NCBI GenBank assembly: GCA_903871605.1
Contig: CAIQHF010000051.1
Span: forward strand, 62,001 to 126,000
Direction: 5' to 3'
Length of the DNA stretch: 64,000 nt
Origin: an uncultured Sphingomonadaceae bacterium
GTDB lineage: Bacteria; Pseudomonadota; Alphaproteobacteria; Sphingomonadales; Sphingomonadaceae
The notes below the pieces were generated by a model. It was not told where the DNA came from. It ran no database searches and saw nothing but the letters and a program-made list of their open reading frames with translations. The stretch's first letter is position 1. Each line of letters begins with the position of its first letter. The translations under genes were made by a program, and so were the position numbers. Positions 17,816-26,304 of the stretch are shown piece by piece.

Positions 17816-18353
17816 CGAACGCACCCCCGGCGAGCCTGCCGACGAGGCCAGCGTCACGGAGCAGCGCCGACGGATCGCCCGCCTCGGCAAGCGCCGCGCC
17901 CAGCATTGCCGGTCCCTCCCAGAGCCGCCATGTCGCGCCTGCGTCCCGCCAGCGCCATGCGTGGCGATCGGCCGCAGCGGCAGCGGCGGCGCGCAACGGC
18001 GCGAACGCGGCGTGATCGACCGGATATTCGATCAGATAGGCGGCGATCAGCGCGCGATCGAGGCTGCGCCGCCCGCGCGTCGCCGCGGCCTCGACGATCG
18101 GCGCGGCAAGGCGCGCGTGCGCCCGCTCCGTCCATATCCCTGACACCAGACGCCGCAGATCGGCCGGGGGCAGGCTTGCGACGCCCGTCTCCGCGGCGCG
18201 TTCGATCCGTTCGCGCCAGCTCTCGCGGCTTTCCATCCGCCGTGCCTCGAGGGCGGCCGCAACGCGCTCGGTCGCGAACAGACGCTCGATCGACAGCAGC
18301 GGATACGCGCCCGTTCGCGCCAGCGCATCGGCAGCGTCGTGCAGCCGGTTCAA
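17775..18353 (-). CDS. zorC: ZorC-like protein, apparently C-terminally truncated
   Basis: 192 aa, TTG start overlapping the stop of the ZorB gene (TTGA). All-helical and Arg/Ala-rich. The segment around SLDRALIAAYLIEYPVDHAA and the Trp-rich WRWRDAGATWRLWEGPAML resemble the N-terminal part of EH_Signature (ZorC) proteins as I remember them; this is recognition by eye. ZorC is usually a few hundred residues longer. Here the frame ends at 17775 inside the antisense 3' end of the neighbouring hydrolase gene, and the last ~12 residues are antisense to it. Position after ZorA-ZorB is that of zorC in type I Zorya. No zorD helicase follows. Either a broken remnant or a short variant third component. 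Confidence 0.55.
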   Translation of the reverse strand: MNRLHDAADALARTGAYPLLSIERLFATERVAAALEARRMESRESWRERIERAAETGVASLPPADLRRLVSGIWTERAHARLAAPIVEAAATRGRRSLDRALIAAYLIEYPVDHAAFAPLRAAAAAAADRHAWRWRDAGATWRLWEGPAMLGAALAEAGDPSALLRDAGLVGRLAGGAFVSAACADAVRSAR

Positions 18354-19090
18354 CGGCGCGGCGCAGGCTGGATATGCGGGCTCTGGGGCGTCGCCATCAG
18401 GAAGCGCAGATCGATACGGCGGTTGCGCCGCTTGGCATCGGGCGTGCCGCTCGGATCGACCGGGCGGTCGGCACCGTAGCCACTGACGCTCAGGATCGGC
18501 AGCGGCGTCCCCTGCCCCGGCAATTGGTTGCGCATCTGCCCGAGCACGGGCGTAGCGGCGACGAGCGCGCGCAACGTGTTCGTCGCGCGGATCACCGAGA
18601 GATCGAGATTGTCGCGGATCAGCCCCTGGCCCGCCATCGGATCGCTGTCGGTATGGCCCTCGATGAAGATCGCATCGACATGCTGCACCGACGCCGGACA
18701 GCCCGTCGGCGGGCGCGGATAGGTGTAGCAGGGCAGCACGTCGGCCATCGCCGCGCCGAGCAGCGCCACCGCCTGCCGCCCGCGCGGGGTGAGATCGGCG
18801 CGCCCGACGTCGAAAAGCACGTCCTCCGGCAGCCGTAGCACGCCGCTGCCGGCATCTATGCTCACCGCCAGTCCGTGGTCGCGCAACTGCTCGTCGAGCC
18901 GCTCGAGGATCGCGGCGCGGCTCTGCTCGGCGCTCGACAGGTCCTGCGTGGTCTGGCGGAACTGGAGCGCGAAATAGAGCAGCAGGATGATGAACACGAA
19001 CAGGAGCCCGACCATCATGTCCGCCATCGAGACGAAATAGCTTTCCTGTTCTTCCTCGGCCCGCGACCGGCGGACGCCCCGGCTCGCCAT
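18350..19090 (-). CDS. zorB: ZorB: MotB/OmpA-like component of a Zorya-type defense complex
   Basis: 246 aa. N-terminal transmembrane helix about 19-43 (SMADMMVGLLFVFIILLLYF) with a MotB-like proton-binding Asp24, a short coiled linker, then an OmpA-like domain: LPEDVLFDVGRADLTPRGRQ, IFIEGHTDSDPMAGQGLIRD, and AKRRNRRIDLRFLM. In ZorB two copies are thought to sit in the ZorA pentamer and bind peptidoglycan. It differs from the true MotB at 10439 in having almost no linker and an insertion after HTDSDP. It lies 18 bp downstream of zorA and overlaps the next gene. Confidence 0.82.
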   Translation of the reverse strand: MASRGVRRSRAEEEQESYFVSMADMMVGLLFVFIILLLYFALQFRQTTQDLSSAEQSRAAILERLDEQLRDHGLAVSIDAGSGVLRLPEDVLFDVGRADLTPRGRQAVALLGAAMADVLPCYTYPRPPTGCPASVQHVDAIFIEGHTDSDPMAGQGLIRDNLDLSVIRATNTLRALVAATPVLGQMRNQLPGQGTPLPILSVSGYGADRPVDPSGTPDAKRRNRRIDLRFLMATPQSPHIQPAPRR

Positions 19091-19108
19091 GTCAGTGCCG
19101 CGCCATCG

Positions 19109-20590
19109 TCAGCGCTTCGTCTTGACGTCGCCGCGCATGTCGTCGAGCGCGGCGGTGAGATCGCCCATCACCTCGAGCGCGCCCGCGAGCCGGTCGACGG
19201 CCTGCGCCAGCGCGCGATCGATCCGCCCGACCTGCTCGGTCAACGCGCCGGCATGTTCGGCGGACGCGCCGCCGATCCGCTCGAGCGCGTGGCCCAGCGA
19301 GACGTCGACCGCCTCGAACCGCTCGCGGTAGCTGTCCCAAGCGCGCGCAGCGGCGCGGCTAGCGTCCTCGAGGCTCTCGGTGGTCGCCTTGAGCGTCGCC
19401 TCATGCTGTTCGGTGCGGCGGCCGGCGACATCGAGCATGTCCTGCGTCGCCAGCACCGAACGTTCGATCGAGACCGTCGCCGATCGCAGCGGCGCGAACA
19501 CCGCGCTCATCTCGCCGACGACGCGGCCGAGCGTAGCGAGCAATGTCCTGATCTCGTCGCTCGCGGCGGTGAGCGTCTCGGCCTGCGCGTCGGTCGCGGC
19601 GGTCGAGCGCCTGACCGCCTGGCCGAGCGCCGCACCGACGCCTTCGGACGCCTCCGCGACGATCCGCCCGGTCATCGCGCCGACGCGGGAGTCGAGCCCG
19701 TCGAGCGTGGCGGACAATCGATCGGTCGCCAACGCGAAGTCGCGCGCTGCGGCTGCGACATGCTCGCCAGCCTCGGCGGGCATGCCGTCGCCGGACGCGA
19801 CCGAAATGCCCGAAGCGCCGCGAGCCGTCAGCAGATCATTCTGCCGGCGCGCCTCGACGAGCTGCTCGGCCGCCAGCCGCTGCGGCGATACCATCACCGT
19901 CCCCGCCTCGATCCGGTCGCACAGCAGCTGCAGCCGGCGATCGAGGCTCGCGTGCCAGCGGCGATCGTACACGCGCAGGATGATCGACGACAGCACGCCG
20001 CCGATCGAGGTCCAGAATTTCGCCGCGGTGATATGCAGCAGCGCGACCAGCGCGACCTGCATATTGGCCGGGTCCGCGCTCGCCCCCATCGCCTGCACCG
20101 CCTTGAGCAGCGCGGCGACGATGCCGAGGAAGGTGAAGGTGAGGCCGATCGCGACGAAGATGTTGGCCCACCAGGCGAGCACGCGCGTCTCGTCACCCAG
20201 GTGGAGGAAGTAATCCTCGGGCCGCGCCGTCGCGCACAGCGGCGTCTCCTGCGTATCGAGCAGCGTGCCGCGGAACTGGCGCCAGGCGTGACGCAGGCCG
20301 CTCGCGCCCGGCCCGCCCGCCGACATCGCCGCATCGACCTGCGCAAAGGCGACGGCGAATCCCCGCTGCGCCTCGGCATCGTCGTCCGCCTCGGCGATGA
20401 AGCGGGTGACCTCGAGCCGATCCGAAAGCTGGCGCGAGAGGGGTGCGTAATGGCGGCGGTAATTATAGACGATGATCCACGCACACCAGCCAAGCAGGCC
20501 GAAGGCGAACCACAGCGCGATATTGGGGATCGAGAACAGCGCCTCGACGCCCGCGTCGATTCCATCGAACAGCGAATCGAAGGGGTTCAT
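19109..20590 (-). CDS. zorA: ZorA: MotA-like component with long cytoplasmic tail (Zorya-type)
   Basis: 493 aa, much longer than MotA. Hydrophobic segments at about 21-43 (NIALWFAFGLLGWCAWIIVY), 141-168 (ANIFVAIGLTFTFLGIVAAL) and 187-208 (AAKFWTSIGGVLSSIILRVY). The second carries the MotA/TolQ-type pore helix. From about residue 215 to 493 the sequence is a continuous, Ala/Glu/Arg/Thr-rich helical tail with coiled-coil character, the hallmark of ZorA. Zorya senses phage attack at the envelope and signals through this tail to cytoplasmic effectors. First gene of a three-gene minus-strand unit; no promoter recognised in the 87 bp behind it. Confidence 0.82.
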   Translation of the reverse strand: MNPFDSLFDGIDAGVEALFSIPNIALWFAFGLLGWCAWIIVYNYRRHYAPLSRQLSDRLEVTRFIAEADDDAEAQRGFAVAFAQVDAAMSAGGPGASGLRHAWRQFRGTLLDTQETPLCATARPEDYFLHLGDETRVLAWWANIFVAIGLTFTFLGIVAALLKAVQAMGASADPANMQVALVALLHITAAKFWTSIGGVLSSIILRVYDRRWHASLDRRLQLLCDRIEAGTVMVSPQRLAAEQLVEARRQNDLLTARGASGISVASGDGMPAEAGEHVAAAARDFALATDRLSATLDGLDSRVGAMTGRIVAEASEGVGAALGQAVRRSTAATDAQAETLTAASDEIRTLLATLGRVVGEMSAVFAPLRSATVSIERSVLATQDMLDVAGRRTEQHEATLKATTESLEDASRAAARAWDSYRERFEAVDVSLGHALERIGGASAEHAGALTEQVGRIDRALAQAVDRLAGALEVMGDLTAALDDMRGDVKTKR

Positions 20591-20677
20591 CCGGTCGTGT
20601 CGCAGCGGGGTGCCATGGTGGGCGCGAGCTTAGCCGCTCGTCCGCGCCGCGACACGCCTTTTCGCGCACGGGCCAGG

Positions 20678-21223
20678 CTAGCGATGCCGGCGCGCGAACA
20701 GCGCAACCGCGACCCCGATCGAGACCACCGCGCCGATCGCGATCCCGTAGGGCCCGAAGCCCGGCAGCCAGCGATCGATCGCATGACCGAACGCATAGCC
20801 CGCGAGCGTGAACATCGGCCCCCACAGCGCCGCCGCGAGCAGATTGAGCGCAACAAACCGCGCGACGGGGACGCGCGAGGCGCCGATCGCGACCGGCGCC
20901 ACCGCACGCAGCCCATAGGCGAAGCGGAAGAATAGGACCGAGCTGACCGGATGCCGTTCGATCACGCCGAGCATCCGATCGAAGGCCGGACGCGTGCGCA
21001 GGCGCGCGACCCATCGGCTCGATCGTGCGTAGCGGCCAAGCAGGAACCACATCTGGTCAACGAGCAGCGACCCGGCGCTCGCCGCCGCGACCGCTGCCCA
21101 CAAGGGCACCAGATGACGGTGCGCGAGGAAGCCACCGGCGATCGCGAACGGTTCGCCCTCCACCCCCGCGCCGACGAAGACGGCGGGAAGCCCGAAGCGG
21201 ACGATGAGACTATCCAGCGCCAT
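20678..21223 (-). CDS. DedA/VTT-family membrane protein
   Basis: 181 aa integral membrane protein. DedA/SNARE-associated (VTT) features: VFVGAGVEGEPFAIAGGFLA with the conserved Glu-Gly-Glu, reentrant Gly-rich helices, FFRFAYGLRAVAPVAIGASR (the F-x-R-F-x-x-x-x-R-x-x-x-P-x-x-x-G motif), and LNLLAAALWGPMFTLAGYAF. Family members are lipid scramblases or flippases that recycle undecaprenyl phosphate or phosphatidylethanolamine. Monocistronic on the minus strand, upstream of but not overlapping zorA. Confidence 0.88.
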   Translation of the reverse strand: MALDSLIVRFGLPAVFVGAGVEGEPFAIAGGFLAHRHLVPLWAAVAAASAGSLLVDQMWFLLGRYARSSRWVARLRTRPAFDRMLGVIERHPVSSVLFFRFAYGLRAVAPVAIGASRVPVARFVALNLLAAALWGPMFTLAGYAFGHAIDRWLPGFGPYGIAIGAVVSIGVAVALFARRHR

Positions 21224-21267
21224 GACGTGCGATGGCCGGTTGCGCGCGCGAAGTCACCCGCCTTGCG

Positions 21268-21576
21268 CTAGACCTCGCGGGCCTCACGCAGCGCCTCGAT
21301 CTCCTCTTCGGTCTTGCGTTCGATCCCGGCGAGTTCGTCGCGCGCGCCGGTCTTGGCGAAAACCAGTTCGTCGATCTTGAGATGCAGCGCGGCCTCGCGC
21401 CGGCGTTGCTGGTTGAGCACCATCTGCGTCAGGATGAAGCCGCCGATCGACATCGTCGAGGCGAGCGCGGTCGCGCTGCCGCCCGCCGCCATCCAGACGA
21501 TGCAGCCGAGCAGCACGAGCATCTGCGCGCCGGGATGCGCGGCGGCATCGGCGACCGACGTCGAAACGCGACGCAT
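21268..21576 (-). CDS. Small membrane protein, low-affinity iron permease (Fe_permease) family
   Basis: 102 aa. Two hydrophobic helices (QMLVLLGCIVWMAAGGSATA and STMSIGGFILTQMVLNQQ) are followed by ALHLKIDELVFAKTGARDEL and IERKTEEEIEALRE. This matches the PF04120 low-affinity iron permease-like family (its usual ending is LQLKLDELIRA...ARNELVDLE). Despite the name, transport has not been shown for most bacterial members. It stands alone, diverging from the small gene at 21694. Confidence 0.7.
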   Translation of the reverse strand: MRRVSTSVADAAAHPGAQMLVLLGCIVWMAAGGSATALASTMSIGGFILTQMVLNQQRRREAALHLKIDELVFAKTGARDELAGIERKTEEEIEALREAREV

Positions 21577-21693
21577 GCCAAGGAAGATCGTCCTGATCGT
21601 TGTCGCTCCATCGGTGATCCGGGTTCAATCGCTGATATCGTGGAAGGTTGCGCGGATTTCCGGGATCGGATCAGCGCGCAGACGCGTTCGGCG

Positions 21694-21951
21694 ATGATGA
21701 CGGACACACCTCGCCCGATCGATGGCCATGTCAGCTTCTCCGCCGAATGGGACGGCTTTCCGCATACCATTTTCATCGTCGACGAGGCGATCGAACAGGC
21801 GGCGGGCGAACGCCTCGATCGCGACGCCGCCGCTGCCTATGTCCACCAGCACATCGATCGCTTCCTTGCGATCGCGAAGCGCGTCTCGGCCGCCGCGCCG
21901 ATCCCGGCTGCGCGGATCGTGACGATCGACGAGATCGGGGCGAACGACTAA
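21694..21951 (+). CDS. Small soluble protein, DUF1488-like
   Basis: 85 aa from ATG 21694; a second ATG follows immediately at 21697. Residues 12-28 (HVSFSAEWDGFPHTIFI) form a beta-strand pair, followed by a helical C-terminus with AAYVHQHIDRFLAIAKRVSA. Size and the pattern V-x-F-x-x-x-x-x-G resemble DUF1488 proteins, but I could not confirm it. Function unknown. It ends 10 bp before the RNase H-like gene on the same strand and may be coupled to it. Confidence 0.55.
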   Translation: MMTDTPRPIDGHVSFSAEWDGFPHTIFIVDEAIEQAAGERLDRDAAAAYVHQHIDRFLAIAKRVSAAAPIPAARIVTIDEIGAND

Positions 21952-21961
21952 GCCCCCGCGC

Positions 21962-22351
21962 ATGCGCCGGCATTCGCTCAAATTGTTCTTCGATGGCGGA
22001 TGCCGGCCCAATCCGGGGATGATGGAGACCGCCGTGGTGGCCGCCGGCGTCACCCACCACCGGCCCGCTCTCGGCCATGGCACCAACAACGATGCCGAAT
22101 GGCTCGCGCTGCTCGATGCGATGGAGTGGGCGACGCGGCTGGGCGCGGACGATATCGTGCTGGTCGGCGATTCCGCGCTGGTGCTCAACCAGGCGAAAGG
22201 GCTGTGGCCGGCCCGCAGCGACGCGCTGCGCGTCCATCTCGCGACGTTTCAGTCACGCGCGCCGCGCTTCGCCTCGATCCGCTTCCGCCACGTCGGCCGC
22301 GCGCAAAATCTCGCCGGAATCGCGCTCGAGCACATTCACGGCCGATTGTAG
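21962..22351 (+). CDS. RNase H-like (RVT_3) domain protein with altered active site
   Basis: 129 aa. RNase H fold: KLFFDGGCRPNPG gives the first Asp (D11), NNDAEWLALLDAME the Glu (E46), VLVGDSALVLNQAKG the second Asp (D70). The last motif, FRHVGRAQNLAGIALEHI, has Gly119 where an A-D pair (R-x-x-N-x-x-A-D) would supply the fourth acidic ligand. Family enzymes cut RNA in RNA-DNA hybrids using two metals. The missing carboxylate suggests weakened, changed or lost catalysis. It is not the housekeeping rnhA, which is longer and has the basic handle. Confidence 0.8.
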   Translation: MRRHSLKLFFDGGCRPNPGMMETAVVAAGVTHHRPALGHGTNNDAEWLALLDAMEWATRLGADDIVLVGDSALVLNQAKGLWPARSDALRVHLATFQSRAPRFASIRFRHVGRAQNLAGIALEHIHGRL

Positions 22352-22427
22352 GGCAAGCCACAATTGACGAGGGACGCCGCGATGCGCCAAGCCCGGCGGC
22401 GACGGCGGCGGCGGAGGACAGCATCAG

Positions 22428-23717
22428 GTGAGCGACGGCAGGCAGATCAGGCGCATCCTGCTGGCGAGCCTCGTCGGCACCTCGGTCGAATTCTATGATT
22501 TCTACATCTATGCGACCGCGACCAGCCTGGTGTTCGGCCCGCTCTTCTTCCCGGGAAGCTCGCCCTCGGCGCAATTGCTGTCGTCCTATGCGAGCTTCGG
22601 CCTCGCCTTTTTCGCGCGACCGCTGGGCGGCGCACTGTTCGGCCATTTCGGCGACCGGATCGGGCGCAAGTCGACGCTGGTCGCCTCGCTGTTGCTGATG
22701 GGATTTTCGACGGCCGCGATCGCGCTGCTACCGACCTACGCGACCGCAGGATGGATCGCGCCCGCCTTGCTCTGTCTGCTGCGCTTCGGACAGGGCATCG
22801 GGCTGGGCGGCGAGTGGAGCGGTGCGGCGCTGCTCGCGGTCGAGAATGCGCCACCGGGCTGGCGCGGCCGCTTCGGCATGGCGCCGCAGCTCGGCGCGCC
22901 GGTCGGCTTCCTGGCCGCCAACGGCTTTTTCCTCGCGCTCGGCGCCTGGCTGACCCCGGACCAGTTCCGCGACTGGGGCTGGCGCATCCCCTTCCTCGCC
23001 AGCGCGCTGCTCGTCGGGCTCGGGTTGTGGGTACGGCTCAAGCTGACCGAGACCGCCGCCTTCGCCAAGGCGCTCGAAGACTCCCCGCCGCCGCGCGTGC
23101 CGATCGCCGACGTGCTGCGCGGGCATCTGCGCGTCACGATCGCCGGCACGCTCGGCGTCGTCGCATGCTTCGCGCTCTACTACATCACCACCGCCTTCGC
23201 GCTCGGCTACGGCACGACCACGCTCGGCTATGCGCGCCAGGCCTTTCTCAAGGCGCAGCTCGGCGCGATCCTGTTCATGGCGGTCGGCATTCTCGCGGCG
23301 GGCTGGCTGTCGGACGTCTCCAACCCGCGCCGCGTACTGATCGTCGGCTGCCTCGCGACGATCCTCGTCGGTGCGCTGCTGTCGCCGCTGCTCGGCGGCG
23401 GATCGATGACGGGCGTGTTCGTCTTCCTGGCGCTCGGACTGCTCGCGATGGGCTTCGTCTATGGCCCGCTCGGCGCGTGGCTGCCCGGACTGTTCCCGCC
23501 GCAGGTGCGTTATACTGGCACGTCGCTCGCCTTCAACATCGGCGGGATCATCGGCGGCGGCCTCACCCCGGCGCTCGCAAAGATGATTGCGGACCGCGGC
23601 GGGCTCGCACCCGTCGGCGGGTATCTTGTAGGCGCGGCGGTGCTCAGCATCGCGGGGCTGCTGGTCGCCGGACGCGGGCGCGCCGCGGACACGCCGATCG
23701 CGGTTCTCGAACCCTGA
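22428..23717 (+). CDS. MFS transporter, metabolite:H+ symporter (MHS) family
   Basis: 429 aa, GTG start with GGAGG 10-16 nt upstream. Twelve hydrophobic helices. MHS hallmarks: GTSVEFYDFYIYATATSLVF in helix 1, FFARPLGGALFGHFGDRIGR with the MFS loop 2-3 motif, and RFGQGIGLGGEWSGAALLAV in helix 4. Relatives import shikimate, proline/betaine, citrate or 2-oxoglutarate with protons; the substrate here cannot be deduced. It is followed at 47 bp by fhs, so uptake of a one-carbon-pathway substrate is possible but unproven. Confidence 0.88.
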   Translation: MSDGRQIRRILLASLVGTSVEFYDFYIYATATSLVFGPLFFPGSSPSAQLLSSYASFGLAFFARPLGGALFGHFGDRIGRKSTLVASLLLMGFSTAAIALLPTYATAGWIAPALLCLLRFGQGIGLGGEWSGAALLAVENAPPGWRGRFGMAPQLGAPVGFLAANGFFLALGAWLTPDQFRDWGWRIPFLASALLVGLGLWVRLKLTETAAFAKALEDSPPPRVPIADVLRGHLRVTIAGTLGVVACFALYYITTAFALGYGTTTLGYARQAFLKAQLGAILFMAVGILAAGWLSDVSNPRRVLIVGCLATILVGALLSPLLGGGSMTGVFVFLALGLLAMGFVYGPLGAWLPGLFPPQVRYTGTSLAFNIGGIIGGGLTPALAKMIADRGGLAPVGGYLVGAAVLSIAGLLVAGRGRAADTPIAVLEP

Positions 23718-23764
23718 GCGTCCGCCATCTGGCGCCCGGCCTCCACCCCATTTAAGCGGACGAC

Positions 23765-25438
23765 ATGACGACCGACATCGAGATCGCCCGCGCTGCAACC
23801 CTCCAGCCGATCGCGCGGATCGCCGACAAGCTTGGCATCCCGGACGAGGCGATCGAGCCCTATGGCCGCCACAAGGCTAAGATCGACCCGCATTGGCTCA
23901 GCCACCGGCAGGCCGGTGCGGCGCCGGGCAAGCTGATCCTCGTCACCGCGATCAATCCGACGCCCGCGGGCGAGGGCAAGACCACCACCTCGATCGGGCT
24001 TGCCGACGCGCTGACGCTCTCCGGCCGACGCGCGGTGCTGTGCCTGCGCGAGCCGTCGCTCGGCCCATGCTTCGGGCAGAAGGGCGGCGCGACAGGCGGC
24101 GGCCACGCGCAGGTCGCCCCGATGGAGGATATCAACCTCCATTTCACCGGCGACTTCCACGCGATCACCACCGCGCACAATCTGCTCGCCGCGATGCTCG
24201 ACAACCATATCCACTGGGGCAATGCGCTCGACATCGACGTGCGTCGCGTCGTGTGGCGCCGCGTGCTCGACATGAACGACCGCTCCTTGCGCGACATCGT
24301 GCAGTCGCTCGGCGGCCCCGCCAATGGATATCCGCGCGAATCGGGGTTCGACATCACCGTCGCCTCCGAGGTGATGGCGATCTTCTGCCTTGCCGAGAAT
24401 CTCGAGGACATGGAGGCGCGGCTCGGCCGCATCGTCGTCGCCTATACACGCGACAAACGCCCGGTGACCGCGCGCGACCTCGAAGCGGACGGCGCGATGG
24501 CGGTGCTGCTCGCCGAGGCGATCAAGCCCAATCTGGTCCAGACGCTCGAGGGCACCCCCGCCTTCATCCACGGCGGCCCCTTCGCCAACATCGCGCATGG
24601 CTGCAATTCGGTGATCGCGACGCGCGCCGGCCTCGCGCTCGGCGACTATGTCGTCACCGAGGCGGGCTTCGGCGCCGATCTGGGTGCCGAGAAATTCTTC
24701 GACATCAAGTGCCGGCAGGCAGGACTCGCGCCCGATGCGGTCGTGATCGTCGCGACCGTGCGCGCGCTCAAGATGAACGGCGGCGTCGCCAAGGCCGATC
24801 TGGCACGCGAGGATGTCGAGGCGGTGCGGCGCGGCGCGGTCAATCTTTTCCGGCATATCGAGAATGTTCGGTTGTTCGGCGTGCCCGTCGTGGTCGCGAT
24901 CAACCATTTCGTCACCGACAGCGATGCCGAGATCGCGGCGATCCAGCACGGCGCCGCCGTGCAGGGTGCACCGGCGATCCTCTGCCGGCATTGGGCCGAG
25001 GGCGGCGCCGGCACCGTGGAGCTTGCCGAAGCCGTCGCAGCGCTGGCGGACGCGGGCGATGCCGAGTTCGCGCCGCTCTATGCCGATGCACTGCCGCTGT
25101 TCGACAAGATCGAGGCGGTCGCGACGCGCATCTACCGCGCCGATTCGGTGATCGCCTCGCCCGCGATCCTGGCGCAGCTGAAGACCTGGGAGGCGGCGGG
25201 CTATGGCGATCTGCCGGTGTGCATGGCCAAGACGCAATACAGCTTCTCGACCGACCCGACCGCGCTCGGCGCGCCCACCGATCATGTCGTGCCGATCCGC
25301 GAGGTGCGGCTGGCAGCGGGCGCGGGGTTCGTCGTGGCGATCTGCGGCGAGATCATGGCGATGCCGGGACTCCCCCGCAAACCGGCCGCAGAGTCGATCC
25401 GCATCGATGCCGCGGGACATATCGAGGGATTGTTCTGA
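23765..25438 (+). CDS. fhs: Formate-tetrahydrofolate ligase
   Basis: 557 aa, the family length. Catalyses ATP-dependent formation of 10-formyl-THF from formate and THF, feeding purine and formyl-Met synthesis. The ATP-binding loop [18 protein letters not shown] lies at about residue 64. Further blocks: [60 protein letters not shown], and a C-terminal [20 protein letters not shown]. Cytoplasmic. It ends just before a pair of mirrored palindromic repeats that separate it from the convergent HAD gene. Confidence 0.96.
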   Translation: MTTDIEIARAATLQPIARIADKLGIPDEAIEPYGRHKAKIDPHWLSHRQAGAAPGKLILVTAINPTPAGEGKTTTSIGLADALTLSGRRAVLCLREPSLGPCFGQKGGATGGGHAQVAPMEDINLHFTGDFHAITTAHNLLAAMLDNHIHWGNALDIDVRRVVWRRVLDMNDRSLRDIVQSLGGPANGYPRESGFDITVASEVMAIFCLAENLEDMEARLGRIVVAYTRDKRPVTARDLEADGAMAVLLAEAIKPNLVQTLEGTPAFIHGGPFANIAHGCNSVIATRAGLALGDYVVTEAGFGADLGAEKFFDIKCRQAGLAPDAVVIVATVRALKMNGGVAKADLAREDVEAVRRGAVNLFRHIENVRLFGVPVVVAINHFVTDSDAEIAAIQHGAAVQGAPAILCRHWAEGGAGTVELAEAVAALADAGDAEFAPLYADALPLFDKIEAVATRIYRADSVIASPAILAQLKTWEAAGYGDLPVCMAKTQYSFSTDPTALGAPTDHVVPIREVRLAAGAGFVVAICGEIMAMPGLPRKPAAESIRIDAAGHIEGLF

Positions 25439-25447
25439 GTCTTTTCC

Positions 25448-25526
25448 GTTCCCCGGCGAAAGCCGGGGCCCCAGAGTTACACGCGCCGCGCTTGAGGCCC
25501 TGGACCCCGGCTTTCGCCGGGGAACT
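25448..25526. repeat. Mirrored palindromic intergenic repeat pair (CCCCGGCGAAAGCCGGGG type)
   Basis: The unit GTTCCCCGGCGAAAGCCGGG (continuing GCCCCAG, 25448-25474) recurs in inverted orientation at 25499-25526 as CCTGGACCCCGGCTTTCGCC. Each unit is itself a hairpin, and together they form a larger stem. This REP/BIME-like arrangement is common between genes of sphingomonads. It separates the convergent fhs and HAD genes and could act as a bidirectional transcript end. Confidence 0.8.
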
Positions 25527-25527
25527 G

Positions 25528-26193
25528 TCAGGCCTCGACGAGCGTCAGCATTCCTGCCGCGTCGATCTCGACCGAGAGTGCTTGGTAATCCCGCACCGTC
25601 GGATGCTTCGTCGCCATCGGATGCGCATGCGTCGCGGTGATCACCAGCACCTCGGCGCCCGCTGCCTCGCCCGCCGCGATCCCGGCGGCTGCATCCTCGA
25701 ACACCAGGCAGTCCGCCGCCTCGACGCCCAGCCGCGTGGCGGCGAGCAGAAAGCAGTCGGGGGCCGGCTTGCCTCTTTCGGCATCCTCGGCGGTGACGAA
25801 CACCGGCGGGATCGGCAGGCCGGCTGCCGAAAGCCGCCGCTCGGCGAGCAGGCGCGGCGCCGAGGTGACGATCGCCCAGCGATGCGCGGGCAGCGACGCG
25901 AGGAACGCGGCGGCGCCGGCGATCGGATCGATGTCATCGACATCGTCCATCTCGGCGTGGGTGATCGCCGCCGCCTCGGCGACCGGGTCGACGCCGGGCA
26001 GGCCCAGCCGGCGGATCGTCTCGACCGACTGGACGCCGTGGATCGTCGGCAGGAACGCCGCCACGTCGAGGCCTTGGCGCCGCGCCCAGTCCGACCAGAC
26101 GCGCTCGGCCGAGGCGATCGAGCTCAGGATCGTGCCGTCCATGTCGAACAGGAAGGCGGCGAAGCGGCGGTCGGGGAAGAGGGATTGGGGCAC
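25528..26193 (-). CDS. HAD-superfamily phosphatase, subfamily IA
   Basis: 221 aa from GTG 26193; an upstream ATG at 26268 adds 25 unlikely residues. HAD motifs: FLFDMDGTILSSIASAERVW (motif I, nucleophile first Asp), IVTSAPRLLAERRLSAAGLP (motif II), RGKPAPDCFLLAATRLGV (Lys of motif III), and CLVFEDAAAGIAAGEAAGAE (motif IV). The cap and the ED-A-x-x-G form are those of sugar- or glycerol-phosphate phosphatases of the GPP/YfbT/phosphoglycolate type. Its place behind glpF-glpK-glpD suggests glycerol-3-phosphate or a related small phosphate as substrate; this is inference from context. Confidence 0.82.
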   Translation of the reverse strand: MPQSLFPDRRFAAFLFDMDGTILSSIASAERVWSDWARRQGLDVAAFLPTIHGVQSVETIRRLGLPGVDPVAEAAAITHAEMDDVDDIDPIAGAAAFLASLPAHRWAIVTSAPRLLAERRLSAAGLPIPPVFVTAEDAERGKPAPDCFLLAATRLGVEAADCLVFEDAAAGIAAGEAAGAEVLVITATHAHPMATKHPTVRDYQALSVEIDAAGMLTLVEA

Positions 26194-26270
26194 AGAACTT
26201 ACTTTCGAAGATACCGTTCGCCGACGTCCGTCACAGGGCTCAGCATGGTCGGTCATGGATGGAAGCAACC

Positions 26271-26304
26271 GTGCTCCTGCGCAGGCAGGAGCACGACCGT
26301 TTTT
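26271..26304. terminator. Perfect hairpin between glpD and the HAD gene
   Basis: GTGCTCCTG (26271-26279) and CAGGAGCAC (26286-26294) form a perfect 9-bp stem with a 6-nt loop. A run of five T at 26300-26304 follows on the plus strand, and the A-run overlaps the glpD stop on the minus strand. As an intrinsic terminator it points rightward, opposite to both flanking genes. A REP-type element or a transcript-stabilising hairpin between glpD and the HAD gene is therefore as likely. Confidence 0.5.
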
